Positions 30,101-45,800 of a DNA stretch of 64,000 bases are shown in pieces (position 1 is the stretch's first letter; every line of letters begins with the position of its first letter). Position numbers and translations under genes: made by a program. The notes beneath the pieces are model-generated. The model was not told the DNA's origin and did no database searches. It worked only from the letters and a program-made list of their open reading frames with translations. The DNA is from Mixophyes australis (lineage: Eukaryota; Chordata; Amphibia; Anura; Limnodynastidae): assembly GCA_036250195.1 (NCBI GenBank), contig JAVHZZ010000072.1:124001-188000 (forward strand), read 5' to 3'.

Positions 30101-32200
30101 CATGATTCATGATTTATGATTTATGATTAAATTCATGATTCAATTCATGATTCATGATTCAATTCATGATTCATGATTCAATTCATGATTCATGATTCAT
30201 GATTCAATTCATGATTCATGATTTGATTCATGAATCATGATTCATGATTCAATTCATGATTCATGAATCATGATTCAATTCATGATTCATGATTCATGAT
30301 TCAATTCATGATTCAATTTATGATTCATGATTCATGATTCATAATTTAATTCATGATTTAATTTATGATTCATGATTCAATTCATGATTCAATTCATGAT
30401 TCATGATTCATGATTCAATTCATGATTCATGATTCAATTTATGATTCATGATTAAATTATGATTCATGATTCGATTCATGATTCAGGATGCATGATTCAA
30501 TTCATGATTCATGATTCATAATTCATGATTCATGATTCAATTCATGATTCATGATTCAATTCATGATTCATGATTCAATTCATGATTCATAATTCATGAT
30601 TCATGATTCAATTCATGACTCATGATTCAATTCATGATTTGAATCCTGATTCAAATCATGATTCGAATCCTGATTCAATTCATGATTCATGATTCAATTC
30701 ATGATTCATGATTCAGGATTCAATTCATGATTCATGATTCATGATTCATGATTCATGATTTAATTCATAATTCATGATTAATGATTCATGATTCAATTCA
30801 TGATTTATGATTAATGATTCATGATTCATGATTCAATTCATGATTCATGATTCATGATTCAATTCATGATACATGATTCATGATTTATGATTCGATTCAT
30901 TATTCATGATTCATGATTCATGATTCAATTCATGATACATGATTCATGATTTATGATTCGATTCATTATTCATGATTCATGATTCGTGATTCAATTCATG
31001 ATTCATGATTCATGATTCAATTCATGATTCATGATTCATGATTCCTGATTCATGATTCGATTCATGATTCATGATTCATGATTCAATTCATGATTCATGA
31101 TTCGATTCATGATTCATGATTCAATTCATGATTTATGATATATGATTCAATTCATGATTCATGATTCAATTCATGATTCAATTCATGATTCATGATTCGA
31201 TTCATGATTCTTGATTCATGATTCGATTCATGATTCATGATTCATGATTCAATTCATGATTCATTATTCAATTCATGATTCATGATTCATGATTCGATTC
31301 ATGATTCATGATTCATGATTCATGATTCAATTCATGATTCATGATTCATGATTCATGATTCAATTCATGATTCATGATTCATGATTCATGATTCATGATT
31401 CAATTCATGATTCATGATTCATGATTCAATTCATGATTCATGATTCAATTCATGATTCAATTCATGATTCATGATTCGATTCATGATTCATGATTCAATT
31501 CATGAATTATGATTCAATTTATGATTCATGATTCATGATTCAATTCATGATTCAATTCATGATTCATGATTGATGAATTCAATTCATGATTCATGATTCA
31601 TGATTTATGATTCAATTCATGATTCAATTCATGATTCATGATTCAATTCATGATTCATGATTCATGATTCAATTCATGATTCATGATTCGATTCATGAAT
31701 CATGATTCATGATTTATTTCATGATTCATGATTCATGATTCAATTCATGATTCATGATTCATGATTTAATTCATGATTCAATTTATGATTCATGATTCAT
31801 GATTCATAATTTAATTCATGATTCAATTTATGATTCATGATTCAATTCATGATTCAATTCATGATTCATGATTCATGATTCAATTCATGATTCATGATTC
31901 AATTCATGATTCATGATTAAATTCATGATTCATGATTCGATTCATGATTCATGATGCATGATTCAATTCATGATTCATGATTCATGATTCATGATTAAAT
32001 TCATGATTCATGATTCAATTCATGATTTATAATTCATGATTCATGATTAAATTCATGATTCATGATTCAATTCATGATTAAATTCATGATTCATGATTCA
32101 ATTCATGATTCATGATTCATGATTCAATTCATGATTCATGATTCATGATTCATGATTCAATTCATGAGTCATGATTCATGATTCATGATTCATGATTAAT
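24171..32200 (+). repeat. 8.3 kb composite unit, copy 2
   Basis: This copy parallels 15.83-24.17 kb. Its second half gives constant offsets of 8,004 (TGACTCA 22612 and 30616; GCTGAA 22084 and 30088). It ends near 32.2 kb, where the sequence crosses to the early-type family instead of entering a third copy: the next CTAG appears only at 35065. The final part carries a third example of the TGAGTCATGATTC word (32165; others 20807 and 28764). Confidence 0.82.
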
Positions 32201-32249
32201 GATTCGATTCATGATTCATGATTCATGATTCAATTTATGATTCATGATT

Positions 32250-34270
32250 CATGATTCAATTCATGATTCATGATTCGTTTCATGATTCTTGATTCATGAT
32301 TTATGATTCGATTCATGATTCATGATTCATGATTCAATTCATGATTCATGATTCATGATTCATGATTCAATTCATGATTCATGATTCATGATTCATGATT
32401 CAATTCATAATTCATGATTAATGATTCATGATTCATGATTCAATTCATGATACATGATTCATGATTCATGATTCAATTCATGATTCAATTCATGATTCGA
32501 ATCCTGATTCAATTCATGATTCGAATCCTGATTCAATTCATGATTCATGATTCAAATCATGATTCATGATTCATGATTCATGATTCATGAGTCAATTCAT
32601 GATTCATGATTCATGATTCATGATTCATGATTCAATTCATGATTCATGATTCAATTCATGATTCGAATCCTGATTCAATTCATGATTCGAATCCTGATTC
32701 AATTCATGATTCATGATTCATGATTCAATTCATGATTCATGATTCATGATTCATGATTCATGAGTCAATTCATGATTCATGATTCGATTCATGATTCATG
32801 ATTCATGATTCAATTTATGATTCATGATTCAATTCATGATTCATGATTCAATTTATGATTCATGATTCATGATTCAATTCATGATTCATGATTCGTTTCA
32901 TGATTCTTGATTCGATTCATGATTCATGATTCAATTTATGATTCATGATTCATGATTAATGATTCATGATACAATTCATGATTCATTATTCATGATTCAT
33001 GATTCAATTCATAATTCATGATTAATGATTCATGATTCAATTCATGATTTATGATTCATGATTCATGATTCATGATTCAATTCATGATTCATGATGCATG
33101 ATTCAATTCATGATTCATGATTCAATTCATGATTCATGATTCAATTCATGATTCATAATTCATGAATCATGATTCAATTCATGATTCATGATTCAATTCA
33201 TGATTCATGATTCATGATTCATGATTCATGATTCAATTCATGATTCATGATTCATGATTGAATTCATGATTCATGATTCATGATTGAATTCATGATTCAT
33301 GATTCATGATTCATGAGTCAATTCATGATTCATGATTCATGATTCAATTTATGATTCATGATTCATGATTCATGATTCAATTCATGATTCATGATTCATG
33401 ATTCAATTTATGATTCATGATTCAATTCATGATTCATGATTCAATTCATGATTCATAATTCATGATTCATGATTCGATTCATGATTCATGATTCATGATT
33501 CAATTCATGATTCATGATTCATGATTCATGATTCATGATTCATGATTCAATTCATGATTCATGATTCATGATTCATGATTCAATTCATAATTCATGATTA
33601 ATGATTCATGATTCAATTCATGATTTATGATTCATGATTCATGATTCAATTCATGATTCATGATTCATGATTCAATTCATGATTCAATTCATGATTCATG
33701 ATTCATGATTCAATTCATGATTCATGATTCATGATTCAATTCATGATTCATGATTCATGATTCAATTTATGATTCATGATTCATGATTCATGATTCATGA
33801 TTCAATTCATGATTCAATTCATGATTCATGATTCAATTCATGATTCATGATTGAATTCATGATTCATGATTCATGATTCAATTCATGATTCATGATTCGA
33901 TTCATGAATCATGATTCATAATTCAATTCATGATTCATGATTCGATTCATGATTCATGATTCAATTCATGATTCAATTTATGATTCATGATTCATGATTC
34001 AATTCATGATTCAATTCATGATTCATGATTCAATTCATGATTCATGATTCAATTCATGATTCATGATTCATGATTCAATTCATGATTCATGATTAAATTT
34101 ATGATTCATGATTCGATTCATGATTCATGATGCATGATTTAATTCATGATTCATGATTCATGATTCATGATTCATGATTCATGATTCAATTCATGATTCA
34201 TGATTCAATTCATGATTCATAATTCAGGATTCATGATTTAATTCATGATTCATGATTCAATTCATGATTC
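32250..34270 (+). repeat. Return of early-type sequence (like 3.3-5.2 and 6.7-8.6 kb)
   Basis: GAATCCTG doublets with CG in both members occur near 32499 and 32664, and TGAGTCAATTC words occur at 32588, 32761 and 33314, as in 2.9-4.3 kb and 7.0-7.7 kb. The order of words from 32761 to 34271 follows 3484 to 5218. The AAATTATG, CTAG and GCTGAA words typical of 10-31 kb are missing. I read it as a join between two differently amplified families. Confidence 0.75.
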
Positions 34271-35699
34271 GAATCCTGATTCAATTCAAGATTCGAATCC
34301 TGATTCAATTCATGATTAAAGATTCATGATTCAATTCATGATTCATGATTCATGATTCATGATTCCATTCATGATTCATGATTCATGATTCAATTCATGA
34401 TTCATGATTCATGATTCATGATTCATGATTCAATTCATAATTCATGATTAATGATTCATGATTCAATTCATGATTTATGATTCATGATTCATGATTCATG
34501 ATTCATGATTCATGATTCAATTCATGATTCATGATTCAATTCATGATTCATGATTCATGATTCAATTCATGATTCATGATTCATGATTTATGATTCGATT
34601 CATGATTCATGATTCATGATTCATGATTCAATTCATGATTTATGATTCAATTCATGATTCATGATTCATGATTCATGATTCAATTCATGATTCATGATTC
34701 ATGATTCATGATTCATGATTCGATTCATGATTCATGATTCATGATTCGATTCATGATTCATGATTCATGATTCAATTCATGATTCATGATTCAAGATTCA
34801 TGATTCATGATTTATGATTCAATTCATGATTCATGATTCATGATTCGATTCATGATTCATGATTCAATTCATGATTCATGATTCAAGATTCATGATTCAT
34901 GATTTATGATTCAATTCATGATTCATGATTCAAGATTCATGATTCATGATTCTTGATTCATGATTCATGATTCATGATTCATGATTCAATTCATAATTCA
35001 TGATTCATGATTCATGATTCAATTTATGATTCTTGATTCATGATTCATGATTCGACTCATGATTCTAGATTCATGATTCAATTCATGATTCATGATTAAA
35101 TTCATGATTCAAGATTCATGATTCGATTCATGATTCATGATTCGATTCATGATTCATGATTCAATTCATGATTCATGATTCATGATTCAATTCATGATTC
35201 AATTCATGATTCATGATTCGATTCATGATTCATGATTCAATTCATGATTCATGATTCAATTCATGATTCATGATTCATGATTCAATTCATGATTGAATTC
35301 ATGATTCATGATTCATGATTCAATTTATGATTCATGATTCATGATTCATGATTCATGATTGAATTCATGATTCATGATTGAATTCATGATTCATGATTGA
35401 ATTCATGATTGAATTCATGATTTATGATTGCTGAATTCAATTCATGATTCATGATTTATGATTTATGATTCAATTCATGATTCAATTCATGATTCATGAT
35501 TCAATTCATGATTCATGATTCATGATTCAATTCATGATTCATGATTCGTTTCATGATTCTTGATTCATGATTTATGCTTCGATTCATGATTCATGATTCA
35601 TGATTCATGATTCAATTCATAATTCATGATTAATGATTCATGATTCAATTCATGATTTATGATTCATGATTCATGATTCATGATTCAATTCATGATTCA

Positions 35700-38600
35700 T
35701 GATTCATGATTCAATTCATGATACATGATTCATGATTTATGATTTGATTCATGATTCATGATTCATGATTTATGATTCAATTCATGATTCATGATTCAAT
35801 TCATGATTCGAATCCTGATTCAATTCATGATTCGAATCCTGATTCAATTCATGATTCATGATTCATGATTCAATTCATGATTCATGATTCATGATTCAAT
35901 TCATGATTCATGATTCATGATTAATGATTCATAAGTCAATTCATGATTCATGATTCGATTCATGATTCATGATTCATGATTCAATTTATGATTCATGATT
36001 CATGATTCAATTCATGATTCATGATTCAATTTATGATTCATGATTCATGATTCAATTCATGATTCATGATTCGTTTCATGATTCTTGATTCGATTCATGA
36101 TTCATGATTCATGATTCAATTCATGATTCATGATTCATGATTAATGATTCATGATACAATTCATGATTCATGATTCATGATTCAATTCATAATTCATGAT
36201 TAATGATTCATGATTCAATTCATGATTTATGATTCATGATTCATGATTCATGATTCAATTCATGATTCATGATGCATGATTCAATTCATGATTCATGATT
36301 CAATTCATGATTCATGATTCAATTCATGATTCATAATTCATGAATCATGATTCAATTCATGATTCATGATTCAATTCATGATTCATGATTCATGATTCAA
36401 TTCATGATTCATGATTCATGATTGAATTCATGATTCATGATTCATGATTCAATTCATGATTCATGATTCAATTTATGATTCATGATTCATGATTCATGAT
36501 TCATGATTCAATTCATGATTCAATTCATGATTCATGATTGAATTCATGATTCATGATTCAATTCATGATTCATGATTCATGATTCAATTCATGATTCATG
36601 ATTCAATTCATGAATCATGATTCATAATTCAATTCATGATTCATGATTCATGATTTGATTCATGATTCATGATTCAATTCATGATTCAATTTATGATTCA
36701 TGATTCATGATTCATGATTCAATTCATGATTCAATTCATGATTCATGATTCAATTCATGATTCATGATTCAATTCATGATTCATGATTCATGATTCAATT
36801 CATGATTCATGATTAAATTTATGATTCATGATTCGATTCATGATTTAATTCATGATTCATGATTCATGATTCATGATTCAATTCATGATTCATGATTCAA
36901 TTCATGATTCATAATTCAGGATTCATGATTTAATTCATGATTCATGATTCAATTCATGATTCGAATCCTGATTCAATTCAAGATTCGAATCCTGATTCAA
37001 TTCATGATTAAAGATTCATGATTCAATTCATGATTCATGATTCATGATTCATGATTTCATTCATGATTCATGATTCATGATTCAATTCATGATTCATGAT
37101 TCATGATTCATGATTCATAATTCGATTCATGATTCATGATTCATGATTCAATTTATGATTCATGATTCATGATTCAATTCATGATTCATGATTCGTTTCA
37201 TGATTCTTGATTCATGATTCATGATTCGTTTCATGATTCTTGATTCATGATTCAATTCATGATTTATGATTCATGATTCATGATTCATGATTCAATTCAT
37301 GATTCATGATTCATGATTCATGATTCATGATTCAATTCATAATTCATGATTAATGATTCATGATTTATGATTCATGATTCATGATTCATGATTCATGATT
37401 CAATTCATGATTCATGATTTATGATTCAATTCATGATTCATGATTCATGATTCAATTCATGATTCATGATTCATGATTCAATTCATGATTCATGATTCAT
37501 GATTCATGATTCGATTCATGATTCATGATTCATGATTCAATTCATGATTCATGATTCAAGATTCATGATTCATGATTTATGATTCAATTCATGATTCATG
37601 ATTCATGATTTGATTCATGATTCATGATTCATGATTCAATTCATGATTCATGATTCAAGATTCATGATTCATGATTTATGATTCAATTCATGATTCATGA
37701 TTCAAGATTCATGATTTAATTCATGATTCAATTCATGATTCATGATTCATGATTCAATTCATGATACATGATTCATGATTTATGATTTGATTCATGATTC
37801 ATGATTCATGATTTATGATTCAATTCATGATTCATGATTCAATTCATGATTCGAATCCTGATTCAATTCATGATTCGAATCCTGATTCAATTCATGATTC
37901 ATGATTCATGATTCAATTCATGATTCATGATTCATGATTCAATTCATGATTCATGATTCATGATTAATGATTCATAAGTCAATTCATGATTCATGATTCG
38001 ATTCATGATTCATGATTCATGATTCAATTTATGATTCATGATTCATGATTCAATTCATGATTCATGATTCAATTTATGATTCATGATTCATGATTCAATT
38101 CATGATTCATGATTCGTTTCATGATTCTTGATTCGATTCATGATTCATGATTCATGATTCAATTCATGATTCATGATTCATGATTAATGATTCATGATAC
38201 AATTCATGATTCATGATTCATGATTCAATTCATAATTCATGATTAATGATTCATGATTCAATTCATGATTTATGATTCATGATTCATGATTCATGATTCA
38301 ATTCATGATTCATGATGCATGATTCAATTCATGATTCATGATTCAATTCATGATTCATGATTCAATTCATGATTCATAATTCATGAATCATGATTCAATT
38401 CATGATTCATGATTCAATTCATGATTCATGATTCATGATTCAATTCATGATTCATGATTCATGATTGAATTCATGATTCATGATTCATGATTCAATTCAT
38501 GATTCATGATTCAATTTATGATTCATGATTCATGATTCATGATTCATGATTCAATTCATGATTCAATTCATGATTCATGATTGAATTCATGATTCATGAT

Positions 38601-39700
38601 TGAATTCATGATTCATGATTCAATTCATGATTCATGATTCGATTCATGAATCATGATTCATAATTCAATTCATGATTCATGATTCATGATTCGATTCATG
38701 ATTCATGATTCAATTCATGATTCAATTTATGATTCATGATTCATGATTCATGATTCAATTCATGATTCAATTCATGATTCATGATTCAATTCATGATTCA
38801 TGATTCAATTCATGATTCATGATTAAATTTATGATTCATGATTCGATTCATGATTCATGATGCATGATTTAATTCATGATTCATGATTCATGATTCATGA
38901 TTCAATTCATGATTCATGATTCAATTCATGATTCATAATTCAGGATTCATGATTTAATTCATGATTCATGATTCAATTCATGATTCGAATCCTGATTCAA
39001 TTCAAGATTCGAATCCTGATTCAATTCATGATTAAAGATTCATGATTCAATTCATGATTCATGATTCATGATTCATGATTTCATTCATGATTCATGATTC
39101 ATGATTCAATTCATGATTCATGATTCATGATTCATGATTCGATTCATGATTCATGATTCATGATTCAATTTATGATTCATGATTCATGATTCAATTCATG
39201 ATTCATGATTCGTTTCATGATTCTTGATTCATGATTCATGATTCGTTTCATGATTCTTGATTCATGATTCAATTCATGATTTATGATTCATGATTCATGA
39301 TTCAATTCATGATTCATGATTCATGATTCATGATTCATGATTAAATTCATAATTCATGATTAATGATTCATGATTCAATTCATGATTTATGATTCATGAT
39401 TCATGATTCATGATTCAATTCATGATTCATGATTCATGATTCAATTCATGATTCATGATTTATGATTCGATTCATGATTCATGATTCATGATTCATGATT
39501 CAATTCATGATTTATGATTCAATTCATGATTCATGATTCATGATTCAATTCATGATTCATGATTCATGATTCAATTCATGATTCATGATTCATGCATGAT
39601 TCATGATTCGATTCATGATTCATGATTCATGATTCAATTCATGATTCATGATTCAAGATTCATGATTCATGATTTATGATTCAATTCATGATTCATGATT
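35700..39700 (+). repeat. 2.04 kb tandem duplication
   Basis: The doublet at 35810 recurs at 37853 and the word ATAAGTC at 35931 recurs at 37974, both offset by 2,043. The following CAAG doublets are 2,024 apart (36963 and 38987). ATAAGTC is a rare change of TGAGTC-type words and is found at only four places in my reading (also 43034 and 46240), so it tracks this lineage well. Confidence 0.85.
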
Positions 39701-40727
39701 CATGATTTGATTCATGATTCATGATTCATGATTCAATTCATGATTCATGATTCAAGATTCATGATTCATGATTTATGATTCAATTCATGATTCATGATTC
39801 AAGATTCATGATTTAATTCATGATTCAATTCATGAATCATGATTTGATTCATGATTCTTAATTCATGATTCATAATTCTTGATTCATGATTCATGATTCA
39901 TGATTCATGATTCATGATTCAATTCATAATTCATGATTCATGATTCATGATTAATGATTCATGATTCAATTCATGATTTATGATTCATGATTCATGATTC
40001 ATGATTCAATTCATGATTCATGATGCATGATTCAATTCATGATTTATGATTCATGATTCATGATTCATGATTCAATTCATGATTCATAATTCATGAATCA
40101 TGATTCAATTCATGATTCATGATTCAATTCATGATTCATGATTCATGATTCAATTCATGATTCATGATTGAATTCATGATTCATGATTCATGATTCAATT
40201 CATGATTCATGATTCATGATTCAATTTATGATTCATGATTCATGATTCATGATTCATGATTCAATTCATGATTCAATTCATGATTCATGATTGAATTCAT
40301 GATTCATGATTCAATTCATGATTCAATTCATGATTCATGATTGAATTCATGATTCGATTCATGAATCATGATTCATAATTCAATTCATGATTCATGATTC
40401 ATGATTCGATTCATGATTCATGATTCAATTCATGATTCAATTTATGATTCATGATTCATGATTCATGATTCAATTCATGATTCAATTCATGATTCATGAT
40501 TCAATTCATGATTCATGATTCAATTCATGATTCATGATTCATGATTCAATTCATGATTCATGATTAAATTTATGATTCATGATTCGATTCATGATTCATG
40601 ATGCATGATTTAATTCATGATTCATGATTCATGATTCATGATTCAATTCATGATTCATGATTCAATTCATGATTCATAATTCAGGATTCATGATTTAATT
40701 CATGATTCATGATTCAATTCATGATTC

Positions 40728-42879
40728 GAATCCTGATTCAATTCAAGATTCGAATCCTGATTCAATTCATGATTAAAGATTCATGATTCAATTCATGATT
40801 CATGATTCATGATTCATGATTTCATTCATGATTCATGATTCATGATTCAATTCATGATTCATGATTCATGATTCATGATTCATGATTCGATTCATGATTC
40901 ATGATTCATGATTCAATTTATGATTCATGATTCATGATTCAATTCATGATTCATGATTCGTTTCATGATTCTTGATTCATGATTCATGATTCGTTTAATG
41001 ATTCTTGATTCATGATTCAATTCATGATTTATGATTCATGATTCATGATTCATGATTCAATTCATGATTCATGATTCATGATTCATGATTCATGATTCAA
41101 TTCATAATTCATGATTAATGATTCATGATTCAATTCATGAATTATGATTCATGATTCATGATTCATGATTCATGATTCAATTCATGATTCATGATTCATG
41201 ATTCAATTCATGATTCATGATTCATGATTTATGATTCGATTCATGATTCATGATTCATGATTCATGATTCATGATTCAATTCATGATTTATGATTCAATT
41301 CATGATTCATGATTCATGATTCAATTCATGATTCATGATTCATGATTCAATTCATGATTCATGATTCATGATTCATGATTCGATTCATGATTCATGATTC
41401 ATGATTCAATTCATGATTCATGATTCAAGATTCATGATTCATGATTTATGATTCAATTCATGATTCATGATTCATGATTTGATTCATGATTCATGATTCA
41501 TGATTCAATTCATGATTCATGATTCAAGATTCATGATTCATGATTTATGATTCAATTCATGATTCATGATTCAAGATTCATGATTTAATTCATGATTCAA
41601 TTCATGAATCATGATTTGATTCATGATTCTTAATTCATGATTCATGATTCTTGATTCATGATTCATGATTCATGATTCATGATTCAATTCATAATTCATG
41701 ATTCATGATTCATGATTAATGATTCATGATTCAATTCATGATTTATGATTCATGATTCATGATTCATGATTCAATTCATGATTCATGATGCATGATTCAA
41801 TTCATGATTCATGATTCAATTCATGATTCATAATTCATGAATCATGATTCAATTCATGATTCATGATTCAATTCATGATTCATGATTCATGATTCATGAT
41901 TCATGATTCAATTCATGATTCATGATTCATGATTGAATTCATGATTCATGATTCATGATTGAATTCATGATTCATGATTCATGATTCATGAGTCAATTCA
42001 TGATTCATGATTCATGATTCAATTTATGATTCATGATTCATGATTCATGATTCAATTCATGATTCATGATTCATGATTCAATTTATGATTCATGATTCAA
42101 TTCATGATTCATGATTCAATTCATGATTCATAATTCATGATTCATGATTCGATTCATGATTCATGATTCATGATTCAATTCATGATTCATGATTCATGAT
42201 TCATGATTCATGATTCAATTCATGATTCATGATTCATGATTCATGATTCAATTCATAATTCATGATTAATGATTCATGATTCAATTCATGATTTATGATT
42301 CATGATTCATGATTCATGATTCAATTCATGATTCATAATTCATGATTCAATTCATGATTCAATTCATGATTCATGATTCATGATTCAATTCATGATTCAT
42401 GATTCATGATTCAATTTATGATTCATGATTCATGATTCATGATTCAATTCATGATTCAATTCATGATTCATGATTCAATTCATGATTCATGATTGAATTC
42501 ATGATTCAATTCATGATTCATGATTCGATTCATGAATCATGATTCATAATTCAATTTATGATTCATGATTCGATTCATGATTCATGATTCAATTCATGAT
42601 TCAATTTATGATTCATGATTCATGATTCATGATTCAATTCATGATTCAATTCATGATTCATGATTCAATTCATGATTCATGATTCAATTCATGATTCATG
42701 ATTAAATTTATGATTCATGATTCGATTCATGATTCATGATGCATGATTTAATTCATGATTCATGATTCATGATTCATGATTCATGATTCATGATTCAATT
42801 CATGATTCATGATTCAATTCATGATTCATAATTCAGGATTCATGATTTAATTCATGATTCATGATTCAATTCATGATTC
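40728..42879 (+). repeat. 2.15 kb block of the second family
   Basis: This block starts with a TTCATTC-type doublet and ends at a CCATTC-type one. The AATTATG word at 41140 and TGAGTCA at 41989 recur at 49444 and 50286 (offsets 8,304 and 8,297) and at 53361 and 54203 (3,917 further). It is therefore one of three copies of the same 2.15-2.18 kb block, the others starting at 49032 and 52956. Confidence 0.82.
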
Positions 42880-45800
42880 GAATCCTGATTCAATTCAAGA
42901 TTCGAATCCTGATTCAATTCATGATTAAAGATTCATGATTCAATTCATGATTCATGATTCATGATTCATGATTCCATTCATGATTCATGATTCATGATTC
43001 AATTCATGATTCATGATTCATGATTAATGATTCATAAGTCAATTCATGATTCATGATTCGATTCATGATTCATGATTCATGATTCAATTTATGATTCATG
43101 ATTCATGATTCAATTCATGATTCATGATTCAATTTATGATTCATGATTCATGATTCAATTCATGATTCATGATTCGTTTCATGATTCTTGATTCGATTCA
43201 TGATTCATGATTCATGATTCAATTCATGATTCATGATTCATGATTAATGATTCATGATACAATTCATGATTCATGATTCATGATTCAATTCATAATTCAT
43301 GATTAATGATTCATGATTCAATTCATGATTTATGATTCATGGTTCATGATTCATGATTCAATTCATGATTCATGATGCATGATTCAATTCATGATTCATG
43401 ATTCAATTCATGATTCATGATTCAATTCATGATTCATAATTCATGAATCATGATTCAATTCATGATTCATGATTCAATTCATGATTCATGATTCATGATT
43501 CAATTCATGATTCATGATTCATGATTGAATTCATGATTCATGATTCATGATTCAATTCATGATTCATGATTCAATTTATGATTCATGATTCATGATTCAT
43601 GATTCATGATTCAATTCATGATTCAATTCATGATTCATGATTGAATTCATGATTCATGATTGAATTCATGATTCATGATTCATGATTCAATTCATGATTC
43701 ATGATTCGATTCATGAATCATGATTCATAATTCAATTCATGATTCATGATTCATGATTCGATTCATGATTCATGATTCAATTCATGATTCAATTTATGAT
43801 TCATGATTCATGATTCAATTCATGATTCAATTCATGATTCATGATTCAATTCATGATTCATGATTCAATTCATGATTCAATTCATGATTCAATTTATGAT
43901 TCATGATTAAATTTATGATTCATGATTCGATTCATGATTCATGATGCATGATTTAATTCATGATTCATGATTCATGATTCATGATTCAATTCATGATTCA
44001 TGATTCAATTCATGATTCATAATTCAGGATTCATGATTTAATTCATGATTCATGATTCAATTCATGATTCGAATCCTGATTCAATTCAAGATTCGAATCC
44101 TGATTCAATTCATGATTAAAGATTCATGATTCAATTCATGATTCATGATTCATGATTCATGATTTCATTCATGATTCATGATTCATGATTCAATTCATGA
44201 TTCATGATTCATGATTCATGATTCATGATTCGATTCATGATTCATGATTCATGATTCAATTTATGATTCATGATTCATGATTCAATTCATGATTCATGAT
44301 TCGTTTCATGATTCTTGATTCATGATTCATGATTCGTTTCATGATTCTTGATTCATGATTCAATTCATGATTTATGATTCATGATTCATGATTCATGATT
44401 CAATTCATGATTCATGATTCATGATTCATGATTCATGATTCAATTCATAATTCATGATTAATGATTCATGATTCAATTCATGATTTATGATTCATGATTC
44501 ATGATTCATGATTCATGATTCAATTCATGATTCATGATTCATGATTCAATTCATGATTCATGATTAATGATTTATGATTCGATTCATGATTCATGATTCA
44601 TGATTCATGATTCAATTCATGATTTATGATTCAATTCATGATTCATGATTCATGATTCAATTCATGATTCATGATTCATGATTCAATTCATGATTCATGA
44701 TTCATGATTCATGATTCGATTCATGATTCATGATTCATGATTCAATTCATGATTCATGATTCAAGATTCATGATTCATGATTTATGATTCAATTCATGAT
44801 TCATGATTCATGATTTGATTCATGATTCATGATTCATGATTCAATTCATGATTCATGATTCAAGATTCATGATTCATGATTTATGATTCAATTCATGATT
44901 CATGATTCAAGATTCATGATTTAATTCATGATTCAATTCATGAATCATGATTTGATTCATGATTCTTAATTCATGATTCATGATTCTTGATTCATGATTC
45001 ATGATTCATGATTCATGATTCATGATTCAATTCATAATTCATGATTCATGATTCATGATTAATGATTCATGATTCAATTCATGATTTATGATTCATGATT
45101 CATGATTCATGATTCAATTCATGATTCATGATGCATGATTCAATTCATGATTTATGATTCATGATTCATGATTCATGATTCAATTCATGATTCATAATTC
45201 ATGAATCATGATTCAATTCATGATTCATGATTCAATTCATGATTCATGATTCATGATTCAATTCATGATTCATGATTCATGATTCAATTTATGATTCATG
45301 ATTCAATTCATGATTCATGATTCAATTCATGATTCATAATTCATGATTCATGATTCGATTCATGATTCATGATTCATGATTCAATTCATGATTCATGATT
45401 CATGATTCATGATTCATGATTCAATTCATGATTCATGATTCATGATTCATGATTCAATTCATAATTCATGATTAATGATTCATGATTCAATTCATGATTT
45501 ATGATTCATGATTCATGATTCATGATTCAATTCATGATTCATAATTCATGATTCAATTCATGATTCAATTCATGATTCATGATTCATGATTCAATTCATG
45601 ATTCATGATTCATGATTCAATTCATGATTCAATTCATGATTCATGATTCAATTCATGATTCATGATTGAATTCATGATTCATGATTCATGATTCAATTCA
45701 TGATTCATGATTCGATTCATGAATCATGATTCATAATTCAATTTATGATTCATGATTCGATTCATGATTCATGATTCAATTCATGATTCAATTTATGATT

